NCBI RefSeq assembly: GCF_000384815.1
Contig: NZ_ARQF01000021.1
Location: 992,001 to 1,056,000, forward strand
Reading direction: 5' to 3'
DNA from: Halodesulfovibrio aestuarii DSM 17919 = ATCC 29578
Lineage (GTDB): Bacteria; Desulfobacterota; Desulfovibrionia; Desulfovibrionales; Desulfovibrionaceae
Length of the DNA: 64,000 nucleotides
The translations under genes and the position numbers were made by a program. Position 1 is the first letter of the stretch. Every line of letters starts with the position of its first letter. Below, piece by piece: positions 1 through 9,583 of this stretch. Below the pieces are notes generated by a model, which was given only the letters and a program-made list of their open reading frames with translations, was not told the origin of the DNA and ran no database searches.

Positions 1-1
1 G

Positions 2-919
2 GCTCCAATAGAAGGTATTCATCCCGTTACGGTTTACGAAAAAACGCAAGATGAAGACATTATTCCGCGCAGTAAAGAAGCAGATATTTTACTTACAAAC
101 AAGACTCCGCTTACAAGAGAAACACTCAAACAGCTGCCGAATCTCAAATATATTGGAGTACTCGCCACAGGCTACGACGTAGTCGATATAAAAGCCGCTG
201 CTGAACTCGGTATTCCTGTAACGAACACCCCCGGCTATGCAAACAATGCAGTGCCGGAGCACGTCTTCGCGCTTATCTTCGAGTGTTATCGACAAATAAG
301 CTTACATTCCGAGCAAGTAAAGCAAGGAGAATGGGGGAAAAACGGCCAATTCTGCTTCTGGAACACTCCACAGCGAGAACTCGGCGGTAAAACCCTTGGT
401 ATCATTGGCTTCGGAAATACAGGCAACAATGTTGCGCGCATCGCAAATGCGTTCGGCATGAACATCCTTGCCTACGCCCCACGCCCTAAGCCACTGCCAG
501 AATACGACAATTTTTCTTTCGCAGAGCTCAACGAAGTTCTTGAAAAGTCAGACATCATCACCCTGCACTGCCCGCTCACGGCAGATACAAAGCACATTAT
601 CAACGAGCAGTCTCTTGCACTCATGAAGCACGACGCAGTGCTCATCAATACTGCCCGCGGCCCGCTTATTGATGAAGCAGCGGTAGCAAAGGCTCTCAAC
701 GAAGGCACACTCGGCGGGCTCGCCGTAGATGTCGTAAGTGATGAGCCAATAGCAAAAGATCACCCGTTCCTTTCAACGCCTAACACATTCATAACCCCGC
801 ACCTCGCATGGGCTACAATTGAAGCCCGTAAGGCGCTGATGCAAATCGCCGCCGACAACATCACAGCTTTCCTCAACGGAACTCCACAAAACGTTGTGAA
901 CGGTGTTACTGGCAAGTAA
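2..919 (+). CDS. D-2-hydroxyacid dehydrogenase, 5' end cut off by window
   Basis: NAD-dependent oxidoreductase of the D-isomer 2-hydroxyacid dehydrogenase family, closest in feel to glycerate/hydroxypyruvate reductases. The frame is open from base 2, so the N-terminus lies outside the window and about 305 residues are visible. The sequence shows LATGYDVVD near the substrate-domain hinge, the NAD-binding glycine loop GIIGFGNTG, the catalytic Arg in NTARGPL, a DEP segment with the acid, and the catalytic His in PHLAWA. The substrate cannot be told from sequence; glycerate/hydroxypyruvate is a family-level guess. A shared terminator hairpin follows at 1033-1067. Confidence 0.88.
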   Translation, partial: APIEGIHPVTVYEKTQDEDIIPRSKEADILLTNKTPLTRETLKQLPNLKYIGVLATGYDVVDIKAAAELGIPVTNTPGYANNAVPEHVFALIFECYRQISLHSEQVKQGEWGKNGQFCFWNTPQRELGGKTLGIIGFGNTGNNVARIANAFGMNILAYAPRPKPLPEYDNFSFAELNEVLEKSDIITLHCPLTADTKHIINEQSLALMKHDAVLINTARGPLIDEAAVAKALNEGTLGGLAVDVVSDEPIAKDHPFLSTPNTFITPHLAWATIEARKALMQIAADNITAFLNGTPQNVVNGVTGK

Positions 920-1032
920 CGCTGCAACGGTTATTCTCTCAGGAGATGATAGCGGCTTACGAACGTTAAGGAATCATTGTTTTTATCCAAACTGAACTAC
1001 TATATATTTCAGTTTACTTGCTGGAGAACAAA

Positions 1033-1067
1033 AAAAGACCTGATTCACAATGTGTATCAGGTCTTTT
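1033..1067. terminator. Bidirectional terminator between dehydrogenase gene and thiC
   Basis: A 12-base arm (aaaagacctgat) is repeated in inverted form (atcaggtctttt), and the cac/gtg of the intervening bases can extend the stem. A-rich and T-rich flanks allow it to stop transcription from either side; the two genes converge here. Confidence 0.8.
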
Positions 1068-1078
1068 AATTTGCGAGA

Positions 1079-2368
1079 TTAGTTAGAACACTGAGGATCT
1101 TCTTCGATCATCTTGTACGCACAGAACTTGCCACACATGGCGCATTCGCGTTTATCTTTATGTTCTTCTCTACGCTTTTCAACCATATCCGGATCGAGAG
1201 CGAGGGTTTTCATGCCTTCCCAATCGAGAGCTTTACGCGCACGGGAGATGCCCAGTTCGCGTTCTACAGCTGCCGGTCTGCCCATGCAGGCTTCAGCAGC
1301 CTGAGCTGCAATACGGGACGCCATAACACCTGCGTGAACATCTTCGACGCTTGGCAGGGTAAGGTGTTCCGCCGGAGTCAGGTAGCAAAGGAAGTCAACG
1401 CCAGCTTTAACAGCGATTGCTCCACCGATGGCACCTGCGATGTGGTCGTAGCCCGGGCTGCTGTCGATAACAAGCGGTCCGAGAACGTACAGCGGTGCGC
1501 CATGGGTGAGCTTTTTAATGCTGATAATCTGTGCTTCAACTTCGCTCAAAGGAACGTGTCCCGGTCCTTCGATCATGCACTGAACGCCAGCTTCGAGGCC
1601 ACGTTTAGCCAGCTGACCAAGTACCATAACTTCTTCCCACTGTGCTGCGTCACCGGCATCAGTGCCAGCACCAGGGCGAAGACCATCGCCGAGAGAAAGA
1701 GTTACGTTGTACTTGCGTGCAATCTCAAGAATACGATCGTATCCAGTAAGAAGCGGGTTTTCCTTGCCGTTTTTCAACATCCAACGAGCAAGGATGGAAC
1801 CGCCACGGGAAACAATGCCCATGGTACGGCTACCGTCAGTAGCAAATTCAGCGCCGCGCATAGTCAAACCGCAGTGAACGGTCATGTAGTCTACGCCCTG
1901 CTTTGCCTGCTTTTCAATTTCTTCAAACAGTTCATCCGGCTGAATGTCAGCAGGATCACGGTCACTATCAAGATATTTTTGTGCAACCGCGTACATTGGA
2001 ACAGTGCCCAATGGAAGTCTGGTAGAAGAAAGCATCTTCTGTCTGATTTCATCAAGGTCACCACCGATGGATAAGTCCATCACGGTATCCGCACCAGCGT
2101 TAATGGCAGTTTGCAGCTTCACCATTTCGCACTGGAAATCGTTTTTCAACGGTGAGGTACCGATGTTGGCGTTAACTTTAACAGACGCCGGTTGACCGAC
2201 CAGCGTCGGAATCACATCAGGGTGTTCAGGGTTACCGAGCAGTACCATTGTACCGTTCTCGAGAGCCTGTTTGATAACATCAGCTTCCAACCGCTCTTTT
2301 TTAACTAACTCATCAATATGTGCTTCAAACAACCCGGCAAGCGCCGCGTTCTGTGTCAAAATAGACAT
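1079..2368 (-). CDS. thiC: Phosphomethylpyrimidine synthase ThiC (short form)
   Basis: Radical SAM-type enzyme that rearranges aminoimidazole ribotide to hydroxymethylpyrimidine phosphate for thiamine synthesis. The reading frame extends upstream, but I start at the ATG at 2368 (MSILTQNAAL), which has AGGAAGTG just before it; this gives 429 residues, the usual short form lacking the extra N-terminal domain. Visible signatures are MDLSIGGDLDEIR, TVHCGLT, MIEGPGHVP and PLYVLGPLV. The C-terminal cluster motif is CAMCGKFC, spaced C-x2-C-x3-C rather than the C-x2-C-x4-C of the long enterobacterial form. No TPP riboswitch core is seen in the leader. Confidence 0.95.
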   Translation of the reverse strand: MSILTQNAALAGLFEAHIDELVKKERLEADVIKQALENGTMVLLGNPEHPDVIPTLVGQPASVKVNANIGTSPLKNDFQCEMVKLQTAINAGADTVMDLSIGGDLDEIRQKMLSSTRLPLGTVPMYAVAQKYLDSDRDPADIQPDELFEEIEKQAKQGVDYMTVHCGLTMRGAEFATDGSRTMGIVSRGGSILARWMLKNGKENPLLTGYDRILEIARKYNVTLSLGDGLRPGAGTDAGDAAQWEEVMVLGQLAKRGLEAGVQCMIEGPGHVPLSEVEAQIISIKKLTHGAPLYVLGPLVIDSSPGYDHIAGAIGGAIAVKAGVDFLCYLTPAEHLTLPSVEDVHAGVMASRIAAQAAEACMGRPAAVERELGISRARKALDWEGMKTLALDPDMVEKRREEHKDKRECAMCGKFCAYKMIEEDPQCSN

Positions 2369-2455
2369 GTTGTCACTTCCTAATGGGTACGTAGAAAGAG
2401 CTATGGAACAAACAACAACGGTGCGCATTACAAACGAATGTTGTATAATATGCAA

Positions 2456-2497
2456 GCGGCGCAGACGATTTTTATGTAAAAAAATCATCTACGCCGC
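2456..2497 (-). other. 18-bp hairpin between the 161-codon gene and thiC
   Basis: Arms of about 18 bases (beginning gcggcg on each strand) flank a 6-base loop. The two mismatches become G-U pairs in the minus-strand RNA, so the stem is continuous there. It lies 24 bases past the stop of the gene at 2521 and about 88 bases before the thiC start. It may terminate the upstream gene, although no clean T-run follows, or be part of the thiC leader. Confidence 0.6.
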
Positions 2498-2520
2498 ATT
2501 ACATTCTATTTCATATACTA

Positions 2521-2991
2521 CTACTGACCAGTAACGGCACGAAATTCTTCTCGATATTGCTTCATGCTTTCAGCAGGGATACGGTTAAAGAGCACAAGAA
2601 CCTCAGGCACGCCCATGGAACTGATATTCTTCTTTTTGTACGCTTCCGCCTTAGCAACATCTTCATTATTGATGAGCCCTTTCGTCAGCAGATACTCCAC
2701 AAATGACATGTACTTATAGCGTTCTCTTTCGAGAATCCGTTCATTCTCTACCTGCCTGGACTCAGCAAGTGCCCGTTCCAGCAGCATATATTCTTTTGTA
2801 TATTCAGCAATGCGCTCACTCAATAAACCTATTTCAGATTCATACGCACTTTTTCTCATTTCCATACTACTGTTTTCTGTTTCAAGTCTTGCAAGTATGT
2901 CACGCAATTCATTGTACTTTTTCAGCAAAGACAATAGAATCAGAATCAAGGTAACACCACACGCAAGAACAATAAAAAACATAGATTCCAT
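2521..2991 (-). CDS. Unknown membrane-anchored coiled-coil protein
   Basis: Not recognised. A hydrophobic N-terminal segment (MFFIVLACGVTLILILLSLL) is followed by a heptad-like, charged stretch rich in Glu, Leu and Arg, then a C-terminal part containing LLTKGLINNEDVAKAEAYKKKN, which resembles a short helical adaptor. An upstream in-frame ATG at 3006 exists, but GGAG sits about 9 bases before the ATG at 2991, so I prefer that start (156 residues). It is co-directional with thiC. The topology suggests a cytoplasmic coiled coil tethered to the inner membrane. Function is unknown. Confidence 0.7.
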   Translation of the reverse strand: MESMFFIVLACGVTLILILLSLLKKYNELRDILARLETENSSMEMRKSAYESEIGLLSERIAEYTKEYMLLERALAESRQVENERILERERYKYMSFVEYLLTKGLINNEDVAKAEAYKKKNISSMGVPEVLVLFNRIPAESMKQYREEFRAVTGQ

Positions 2992-3006
2992 ACCAAGTGG
3001 CTCCAT

Positions 3007-3396
3007 TCAAAAAAAACAACTCTTACACGCTTACCGCACGCCCCTCAAAGAGCCATGGGCTACCGTAGATACATTCCAACTGCGGCACCTGATTCTGTTA
3101 TGTTTAGGAAAAGACACCTGAAAACAGCCTCACACCCCAGATGATAACCAGTCAACACCAAGCAGCTACTTGCAATTATAACAGTAGTCAAAAGCTGGAC
3201 ACACTCAACCTGAAATTCCTATCGGGTCCTTTTTTGCTATCTTAAGGTCATATATTTTTTTTATTTTTTGTGCAAAAAATGGAACGCGACCCAAAAAGTA
3301 CTTTTTGCCAGCATGTACACTTTTATGTATGACACAACCACCTCAAACAAATTCACTACACAGGCGACAGCGTCTGTTCTTTAATAGAGAGATACC
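3007..3396. other. Intergenic gap with a 16-bp palindrome
   Basis: No gene is seen in these 390 bases between divergently transcribed genes. A perfect palindrome, caaaaagtactttttg, lies at 3292-3307, about 90 bases before the radical SAM start; it could be an operator or a small hairpin. T-rich tracts at 3240-3275 are compatible with promoter DNA, but no confident -35/-10 pair stands out. Confidence 0.5.
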
Positions 3397-4671
3397 ATGG
3401 CTTCTTCAAAAATTCGCCCCAAGCTTCTTGTGGCAGACAAAGACGGTAATATTTACGATCATCCAGAATTACTTATGCTGTGCCGCCGGGGTAACGATCT
3501 TGCGCAGCCGCGTCCGGATGAGTTGATGCCGCTTCCTGAAGGCAGTGATATTTTTATGTTGCCGGGTCGCCGTGCGCTTGGACTTGATCCGGAAGACGGC
3601 CAAGTTGAGCAAATGGAAGAATTTGCAGTGGCAGCATTTGTTGCACCTGCCCACACCCTCACTGCCCATGCTGCATACCAGAGCGATGATGATGCGCCGA
3701 CTTTGCCGTTGTTCGCATACGGTGCAGTAGGATTTGCCAACGGTAAATTCTATGTAGCAGCAAAAAAAGTCGATCAGGACGTACGACAGGTTTTCCGCGG
3801 GTTCTCCGGTAAAAAAATCAACCGCTTCGCCAACACTCTTTTAGAGAAATACAAAGAAAACCGTCTTATGCAGCACATCATGAACAAATGTGTGCTCAAA
3901 TATTCCTGTCCAGCAGCGAAAAACCTTGCAATAGGTCGTTACGAGGCTCCACTGCCTACCTCCCGTACCTGCAATGCCCGCTGCATCGGCTGTATTTCTT
4001 TTCAGGAAAACTCTTCTCAAATCTGTGCTTCCCCGCAGGATCGTCTGGACTTTACCCCGACAGCGGAAGAAGTATGCGGCGTAATGCGCCACCATGCAGC
4101 AAACGAAAAAGAAAAGCCGATTTTCTCATTCGGTCAGGGCTGCGAAGGTGAACCGCTGACACAGGCAGATATGATTACCGAAGCAATCACTATGTTTCGT
4201 GCGGAAGGCGGACGCGGTACCATTAACATGAATACCAACGCCTCCTTGCCAAACAAAGTGGCACAGCTTGCAGATGCAGGGTTGTCATCTATCCGTGTAA
4301 GCCTTAACTCTGCCCGAGAAGAAGTATACAATCGCTACTACCGTCCTAACGGCTACTGTTTTGCTGACGTAAAACAGTCCATTCTGGAAGCAAAAGCACG
4401 CAACAAGTGGGTTTCTCTGAACTTACTCTATTTCCCGGGTGTTACAGACTCTGAGCCGGAATTTGAAGCACTGGTGAATCTTGTTACGGACACGAAGCTC
4501 GACTTTATCCAGCTGCGTAACTTGAATATTGATCCGGAAATGTACTTGGAACTGCTAAGCGATATAGACTTCGGTGCAAGTATGGGCTTTACCTTCTTCC
4601 GAAAAAGGCTCAAAAAAGCATGCCCTTGGATTGATTTCGGGTACTTTAACCCGTTTGTTGACGAAAAGTAG
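3397..4671 (+). CDS. Radical SAM protein with long N-terminal extension
   Basis: 424 residues. The [4Fe-4S]-SAM cluster motif CNARCIGC (Cys192, Cys196, Cys199; C-x3-C-x2-C) is followed by family features: a glycine-rich SAM-binding segment near FGQGCEGEPL, a TINMNTNASLP strand and the strand SSIRVSLNSAREEVYNRYYRP. The first 190 residues precede the radical SAM core and are not a domain I recognise. The last 60 residues contain no clear SPASM-type cysteine cluster. The start is ATG at 3397 with GAGAG upstream. A strong terminator follows, so the gene is probably monocistronic. Substrate unknown. Confidence 0.88.
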   Translation: MASSKIRPKLLVADKDGNIYDHPELLMLCRRGNDLAQPRPDELMPLPEGSDIFMLPGRRALGLDPEDGQVEQMEEFAVAAFVAPAHTLTAHAAYQSDDDAPTLPLFAYGAVGFANGKFYVAAKKVDQDVRQVFRGFSGKKINRFANTLLEKYKENRLMQHIMNKCVLKYSCPAAKNLAIGRYEAPLPTSRTCNARCIGCISFQENSSQICASPQDRLDFTPTAEEVCGVMRHHAANEKEKPIFSFGQGCEGEPLTQADMITEAITMFRAEGGRGTINMNTNASLPNKVAQLADAGLSSIRVSLNSAREEVYNRYYRPNGYCFADVKQSILEAKARNKWVSLNLLYFPGVTDSEPEFEALVNLVTDTKLDFIQLRNLNIDPEMYLELLSDIDFGASMGFTFFRKRLKKACPWIDFGYFNPFVDEK

Positions 4672-4690
4672 AATCACTACGACTACAAGC

Positions 4691-4728
4691 AAGTCTGCAT
4701 CCAAGTTACCGGATGCAGACTTTTTTAT
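4691..4728 (+). terminator. Intrinsic terminator after radical SAM gene
   Basis: aagtctgcatcc pairs with ggatgcagactt across an 8-base loop and is followed directly by a T-rich run. It lies just before the ribosome site of the MATE gene, so it separates the two transcripts. Confidence 0.88.
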
Positions 4729-4747
4729 TTTGCGGGAGCAAAAAAAC

Positions 4748-6079
4748 ATGACCACTACGACAGAATCTTTAAACGAACATGCCTACAGGAATGCTCCTGC
4801 AAAAACGTTTGCAAGCATGTCGGTTCCAGTTCTGTTATCACTCATTGCAGAGCCGCTTACCGGTCTTGTTGACACTGCATTTGTTGCAAAACTCGGCACA
4901 GAACCACTTGCAGCGCTCGGCATTGGCACCATGGTGCTTACCTCTGCGTTCTGGATTTTCAATTTTCTCGGAATAGGAACACAGACAGAAATTGCACACA
5001 GCATCGGTGCTGAAAACAAAACAGAAACAGCAACCATCGCCAGCACATCACTTCTGCTGGCACTTGGCATCGGCCTTGTCTCAGCCCTGCTGCCTCTGTT
5101 ATTCCTGCCGCAAATTTCACAGTTCATGGGCGCAGAAGGCGTCATGCAGAGTCTGTCCATCGACTACATGACATGCAGACTCGCAGGGGGGCCAGCCGTG
5201 CTCTTTACCATGGCAGCCTTCGGTATTTTTCGCGGGTTACAGGACATGCGCACACCGCTCGTCGTCACAACCGTCGTTAACGCGCTCAACGTACTGCTCG
5301 ACTGGCTGCTCATCTTCGGTCACGGCCCGTTTCCGGAACTCGGCGTAACCGGTGCGGCACTGGCAACAACTATCAGCCAGTACATAGGCATGGCCATCAC
5401 CCTCTACGCGCTGCACAGAAAGCTCGGTCTGACACCAAAATTTGATATCCCGCGCTGCAAACGTCTGCTCTCCATCGGCTGGGATATGACAGTCCGTACA
5501 GGACTTGTCATAGCCTTTCTGCTCTACTGCACACGCACTGCAACTCAGGCAGGCGCCATCGAAGGCGCAGCACATCAGGGTATTCGGCAGTTTGTTGTAT
5601 TCAACACCATGTTGCTGGATACCTTCGCCATCACAGGCCAAAGCCTTTCCGGCTATTTCAAGGGCAAAAACGACAACCTGATGATCAAGCAAGTCGTCCG
5701 CCAAACCTTCGGATACAGCTTCATAACAGGCATCATAATCGGCGTGCTCATGATAGCAGGAGCCGATATTTTTGCCGGGCTTCTTATTCCGCTGGAATCA
5801 TATGCCGCTTTCATCCCTGCATGGACAGTAGTTGCTATTTTTCAGCCAACGAACTCACTTTCCTACGCAACAGACGGTATCCTCTGGGGCATCGGTGATT
5901 TTGCGTTTACCCGAAATGCCATGTGCATTTCCTGCCTCATCGGCATAGGATTCATTGCACTCATAACCATGTTCCAGCCACCACACCCCCTTGTGTGGAT
6001 CTGGCTCGCAACCGGTGGCATGATGCTTATCCGCTCCGCGCTTGGTTGTTACCGATGCTGGCAGCTTACCAAGGTCTAA
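4748..6079 (+). CDS. MATE family multidrug/cation exporter
   Basis: Inner-membrane antiporter of the MATE (DinF/NorM-like) family, which exports organic cations or drugs against Na+ or H+. Starting at the ATG at 4748 (GGGAG 10 bases upstream) gives 443 residues; the frame continues further upstream but that part overlaps the previous gene. About twelve hydrophobic helices are seen. Family-type segments include PVLLSLIAEPLTGLVDTAFV near the N-terminus and GVTGAALATTISQYIG mid-protein, with FRGLQDMRTPL in the first half, as in DinF-like members. The transported substrate is unknown. Confidence 0.92.
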   Translation: MTTTTESLNEHAYRNAPAKTFASMSVPVLLSLIAEPLTGLVDTAFVAKLGTEPLAALGIGTMVLTSAFWIFNFLGIGTQTEIAHSIGAENKTETATIASTSLLLALGIGLVSALLPLLFLPQISQFMGAEGVMQSLSIDYMTCRLAGGPAVLFTMAAFGIFRGLQDMRTPLVVTTVVNALNVLLDWLLIFGHGPFPELGVTGAALATTISQYIGMAITLYALHRKLGLTPKFDIPRCKRLLSIGWDMTVRTGLVIAFLLYCTRTATQAGAIEGAAHQGIRQFVVFNTMLLDTFAITGQSLSGYFKGKNDNLMIKQVVRQTFGYSFITGIIIGVLMIAGADIFAGLLIPLESYAAFIPAWTVVAIFQPTNSLSYATDGILWGIGDFAFTRNAMCISCLIGIGFIALITMFQPPHPLVWIWLATGGMMLIRSALGCYRCWQLTKV

Positions 6080-6133
6080 TTTTTCGACATAGTTCCGGCA
6101 TTTCGTCTGCGACAACTAGAAAAACTTTCCATA

Positions 6134-6168
6134 AAAAAGGGCTGTTCTTACGTAAGAACAGCCCTTTT
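6134..6168. terminator. Bidirectional terminator
   Basis: A near-perfect palindrome, aaaagggctgttcttac followed by its complement, centred on cgta. The T-run on either strand suits the convergent MATE and acetyltransferase genes. Confidence 0.88.
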
Positions 6169-6257
6169 CAATAGTATTTAGAAAATCTGCCTACTCATGG
6201 CATCTCTTCGTACGTTGAATGTAGCAGATAGTGCCAACACACTGCGGCTCTCTGTTG

Positions 6258-6773
6258 TTACTCTGAGCTCACATTGAAAGCATCATGCGCAATGATTTCG
6301 CCTTGTGGCGCCTTGTCAGAAAAAGACAAGCCAAGAACAAACTGGTCCGGTACTCCAGCATACGTCAGACCGGCTATGCCTTTAAAACCAAAACGCGTAT
6401 AGAATTCTGGATCACCAACCAGAACTACACCCTTTGCACCCTTTTTCCGCATCTGCTGCAAAGCCTCACGAACGAGGGAAGAACCGATTCCGGCACCCTG
6501 CCGGCTTGGTATAACCCCCACAGGGCCAAGGAGATACCACCCCTGTCTGACTTCGCCAACTGTTGCAGGTGACATGGCAATATGCCCAACCGCTTCCCCG
6601 TTTTCTTCTGCCAGAAGCGAAAGACTCAGGGAGTTCGAGGCGCGCAGGCGTTCAACAATTCGATGCTCTGTAGGTTCAGCACCGGGCTTATGCATAGGAT
6701 GCCCTTTAAAGGCTGCATATTGTATCTGCGAAATACGATCAACATCGTTAGGTAGTTCGTCTTTAAGTAGCAT
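6258..6773 (-). CDS. GNAT N-acetyltransferase, YhbS-like
   Basis: 171-residue acetyl-CoA-dependent N-acyltransferase. The acetyl-CoA binding loop VIPSRQGAGIGSSLV (R/Q-x-x-G-x-G pattern) follows the strand WYLLGPVGV. The segment VLVGDPEFYTRFGF is characteristic of the YhbS subgroup. The frame is open further upstream, but AAGGAG lies just before the ATG at 6773, so I start there. The acceptor substrate is unknown. Confidence 0.88.
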   Translation of the reverse strand: MLLKDELPNDVDRISQIQYAAFKGHPMHKPGAEPTEHRIVERLRASNSLSLSLLAEENGEAVGHIAMSPATVGEVRQGWYLLGPVGVIPSRQGAGIGSSLVREALQQMRKKGAKGVVLVGDPEFYTRFGFKGIAGLTYAGVPDQFVLGLSFSDKAPQGEIIAHDAFNVSSE

Positions 6774-7198
6774 TAGTCCACTCCTTGTGTGCGACAATGT
6801 TTGTGTGGTCGGAAGACCAACAAATAAATGTAGTCGACACATGCAGCGTTCGCTGCACATGTAAACCGATAATACGCGCAAATAAGTGGTTGCTAGACGA
6901 GAACACAAAAAGCATACCCCACACACTCGGGGGTTGGCTTAAAAATAAGTGTAACTACTCGCTTTCGCGAGATAAGAGTAGAGTTCGCACTATACGAATA
7001 ACGTCCTAAATAAAAAACACTTACTGGTTGCGACTCTCGCTAACAACCAGCTTCACAAGATCCATTCGTTTTCTAATCAAAAAAACCTCTTTACGTTTAG
7101 TTAAGATTCATATTTTTTACATCTTACAACTTTCTATGTCAACAATACCAAATAGATAGCCACCATCCCTTCAAACAGCATATTTCAGATAAGATTAA
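6774..7198. other. Intergenic gap with several small hairpins
   Basis: No convincing gene. Small perfect stems occur at 6808-6819 (ggtc-ggaa-gacc), about 6842-6857 (tgcagcg-tt-cgctgca), around 6959-6972 (ctcgc-tttc-gcgag) and about 7024-7050 (ctggttg with caaccag). They may be part of untranslated leaders or a small RNA. I see no clear promoter. Confidence 0.35.
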
Positions 7199-7233
7199 AA
7201 AAGGGCTCTCCTACGTATTAAGGACAGCCCTTT
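7199..7233 (-). terminator. Catalase gene terminator
   Basis: aaagggctctccta and taaggacagcccttt form an imperfect stem. Read on the minus strand the stem ends in a run of six T residues, consistent with an intrinsic terminator about 75 bases past the catalase stop. Confidence 0.8.
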
Positions 7234-7309
7234 GGAATGAAAAGGTAGTAAACCGCGAGGCTGCCATATAAGACGTGCTGTCCTCGCAGGTAAAAGTCCG
7301 CCGCAACCT

Positions 7310-8821
7310 CTACAGATCGGCAGTCGCAGCTACACGCTCTTCCTGAGACATAGACGCAAGCCGCTCCACGAGTCCGAGATCAAGCTGTAGCCCTTTCGCG
7401 ACCCGTTCTCCGTAGTCTTTATCAGCCAGATAAAAGATGGCACATTGACGCAGTTTGATGCGTAGCGGCACCTCTGCCATATTCCCAAGAATATTTGTTA
7501 TGAGGCTGTCACGGTCTGCCATGGTCATAACGTTACGGTAAAGATTACCTGCTTGTACGTAGTCGTCGTTTGGATGTGTAAATTCATAACGGGAGGCAGC
7601 GCTATGCAGTGGAATTTCCGGTTCTTCATTTTTTCCCTCAGGCTGAATCGTGCTGAAGCTGTTCGGCCAATAGTTTGGCCTTCCAAGCCCATTTTCGTCT
7701 ACACGCATGGCACCATCACGCTGATGGTTTAACTGCTGAGAATTTTTAGGTTGATTCACAGGAATAAGATTGTAGTTAGGGCCTAAACGATGCAGATGCG
7801 TGTCGTGGTAAGAGAAAAGACGCCCCTGCAACATTTTGTCGGGCGATACGCCGATGCCGGGTACAAGGTTGCTTGGGTTGAATGCTGCCTGTTCCACTTC
7901 CGCAAAATAGTTTTCAGGATTGCGATTAAACACAAGCTTGCCAACAGTGATTGGCGGAACTTGGCTATGCGGCCAAACTTTCGTGATATCAAAAATGTCC
8001 CACTCAAAGGTTTCGGCCTGCTCAGGGGTAAGAATTTGCATTTCGAGCGTCCACGACGGAAAGTCGCCGTTTGCGATAGAATTGTAAAGATCACGCGTAG
8101 CATGGTCAGGGTCTTTCCCGCACATGTCCTTAGCTTCGGCACCGTTAAAGTTTTTAATGCCTTGATCTGTTTTAAAATGATACTGCACCCAGAAATATTC
8201 ACCTTTGTCATTGTACCACTTGTACGTATGGCTGGAATAACCGTTCATATTACGATACGTGGCAGGCGTGCCCCTGTCTGAAAACAGGATGGTTACCTGA
8301 TGGATGGACTCCGGTGTAAGTGACCAGAAATCCCAAGCCATGGTTGGGCTTTTCAAGTTTGTTGAAGGATCACGCTTCTGAGTATGGATAAAATCAGGAA
8401 ATTTGAGTGGATCACGGATAAAAAACACAGGCGTATTGTTGCCTGTCATGTCGTAGTTACCTTCTTCGGTATAAAATTTTAAGGCAAATCCGCGAGGGTC
8501 ACGTTCCGCATCGGCACTGCCCTTTTCTCCACCAACCGTAGAAAAACGGGCGAATACATCGGTCTTTTTACCTACAGAAGACAAAAAAGCAGCCTTTGTG
8601 TACTTGGTGACGTCTGCTGTCACCTCAAAGTATCCATACGCCCCCGCACCCTTGGCATGTACAACGCGCTCGGGAATACGCTCGCGATCAAAATGCCCCA
8701 GCTTTTCCAATAAATGAACATCCTGCATAAGCAACGGGCCACGTTCCCCAGCAGTCAATGAATTCAAATCGTTCCCGACAGGACGCCCGAAGGCTGTTTT
8801 CATAGTATCTTTTTTAGCCAT
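7310..8821 (-). CDS. katA: Monofunctional haem catalase (small-subunit clade)
   Basis: Converts hydrogen peroxide to water and oxygen; cytoplasmic, tetrameric in the family. 503 residues, typical of clade 3 catalases. Seen directly: the distal His in [10 protein letters not shown] (His55), the distal Asn in [11 protein letters not shown] (about 128-129), and the proximal haem Tyr in [17 protein letters not shown]. The start [16 protein letters not shown] is typical of the family. No signal peptide. It is flanked by its own terminator and looks monocistronic. I looked for a PerR-type box upstream and did not see one. In a sulfate reducer it fits oxygen defence. Confidence 0.97.
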   Translation of the reverse strand: MAKKDTMKTAFGRPVGNDLNSLTAGERGPLLMQDVHLLEKLGHFDRERIPERVVHAKGAGAYGYFEVTADVTKYTKAAFLSSVGKKTDVFARFSTVGGEKGSADAERDPRGFALKFYTEEGNYDMTGNNTPVFFIRDPLKFPDFIHTQKRDPSTNLKSPTMAWDFWSLTPESIHQVTILFSDRGTPATYRNMNGYSSHTYKWYNDKGEYFWVQYHFKTDQGIKNFNGAEAKDMCGKDPDHATRDLYNSIANGDFPSWTLEMQILTPEQAETFEWDIFDITKVWPHSQVPPITVGKLVFNRNPENYFAEVEQAAFNPSNLVPGIGVSPDKMLQGRLFSYHDTHLHRLGPNYNLIPVNQPKNSQQLNHQRDGAMRVDENGLGRPNYWPNSFSTIQPEGKNEEPEIPLHSAASRYEFTHPNDDYVQAGNLYRNVMTMADRDSLITNILGNMAEVPLRIKLRQCAIFYLADKDYGERVAKGLQLDLGLVERLASMSQEERVAATADL

Positions 8822-9118
8822 ACAACTATTCCTCTCTATCTATTGTGCGAGTTATGTTAATTTCAACAAAACTATTTTGCGCAGAGTGAGACAAAGTTAC
8901 TACATCCCCACCGCAACACCATTGATAAACCCACATGAATAGACAAATTAGAATTGATGAGACCGACTTCTTAAGCTTATTCTCTTTCTAGTATCAGAAA
9001 TCAGACCAGCATGACATGCATACTTATCTACTACACCATTAGAACAAACTATCTTATGCATACCTTTTTTATTTTTTATATAACATGACGTGCAGTCATA
9101 TATCATACTGAGAAAAAT

Positions 9119-9514
9119 ATGTTTAGCATGTATGAAAAACTCCCGGAATGGTTACGCTGGATACTTTTCCTCCCCCTTTTCTTCGGGATAATGTTCGCAT
9201 TCAGTTTTATTTTTCGGATGGCGAGCAGCAACATTGTGGGCACCTTCTTTTATGGCAGAATCCTTGCTCCTTTCGTCGGTGGTGCTGCACTTGTATACTT
9301 TGCAAGCCGACTTATCCCGAGAGCTAAGATCATTACATCCTATCTTATCTGCAGCATCTGGATCCCGCTTGTTTCACTTGGCATACTCTCCTTTATTGCT
9401 GTCCCCCCAAATCAGGGTGGATTCACACAAGGAGAACTCATCCAAGCCTCCTGCGCGTTCATCGGCTCACTCTTCTTTACTCTTCAGGCACATAAAAAAT
9501 ATCGTAAACGCTAA
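9119..9514 (+). CDS. Small four-helix membrane protein, unknown
   Basis: 131 residues with about four hydrophobic segments (residues 12-32, 45-63, 70-94, 105-122) and a basic C-terminus (AHKKYRKR). Family not recognised. The start is one of two nearby ATGs (9119 or 9128); the ribosome site is weak. A terminator hairpin follows at once, which supports it being a real gene. Confidence 0.65.
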   Translation: MFSMYEKLPEWLRWILFLPLFFGIMFAFSFIFRMASSNIVGTFFYGRILAPFVGGAALVYFASRLIPRAKIITSYLICSIWIPLVSLGILSFIAVPPNQGGFTQGELIQASCAFIGSLFFTLQAHKKYRKR

Positions 9515-9542
9515 AAGCATCTTCAGGTAGTAAGGCAAAAAA

Positions 9543-9567
9543 AAGCCCTCGCAAAGTGCGAGGGCTT
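9543..9567. terminator. Bidirectional terminator
   Basis: aagccctcgca and tgcgagggctt form an 11-bp stem with a 3-base loop, flanked by A-rich and T-rich tracts, between two converging genes. Confidence 0.88.
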
Positions 9568-9583
9568 ATTTGTCTTCATGTTG

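Noticed and set aside
1160-2074. 304-codon open frame on the plus strand opposite thiC
   Set aside because: It lies fully antisense to a clear thiC. It has no recognisable domain, so it is a shadow of thiC codon bias.
2369-2520. TPP riboswitch ahead of thiC
   Set aside because: I could not find the conserved CTGAGA-type core or its partner in either orientation; only the hairpin at 2456-2497 is present.
6785-7009. 74-codon plus-strand frame between GNAT and catalase
   Set aside because: No ribosome site. It overlaps small hairpins, and its product resembles translated non-coding DNA.
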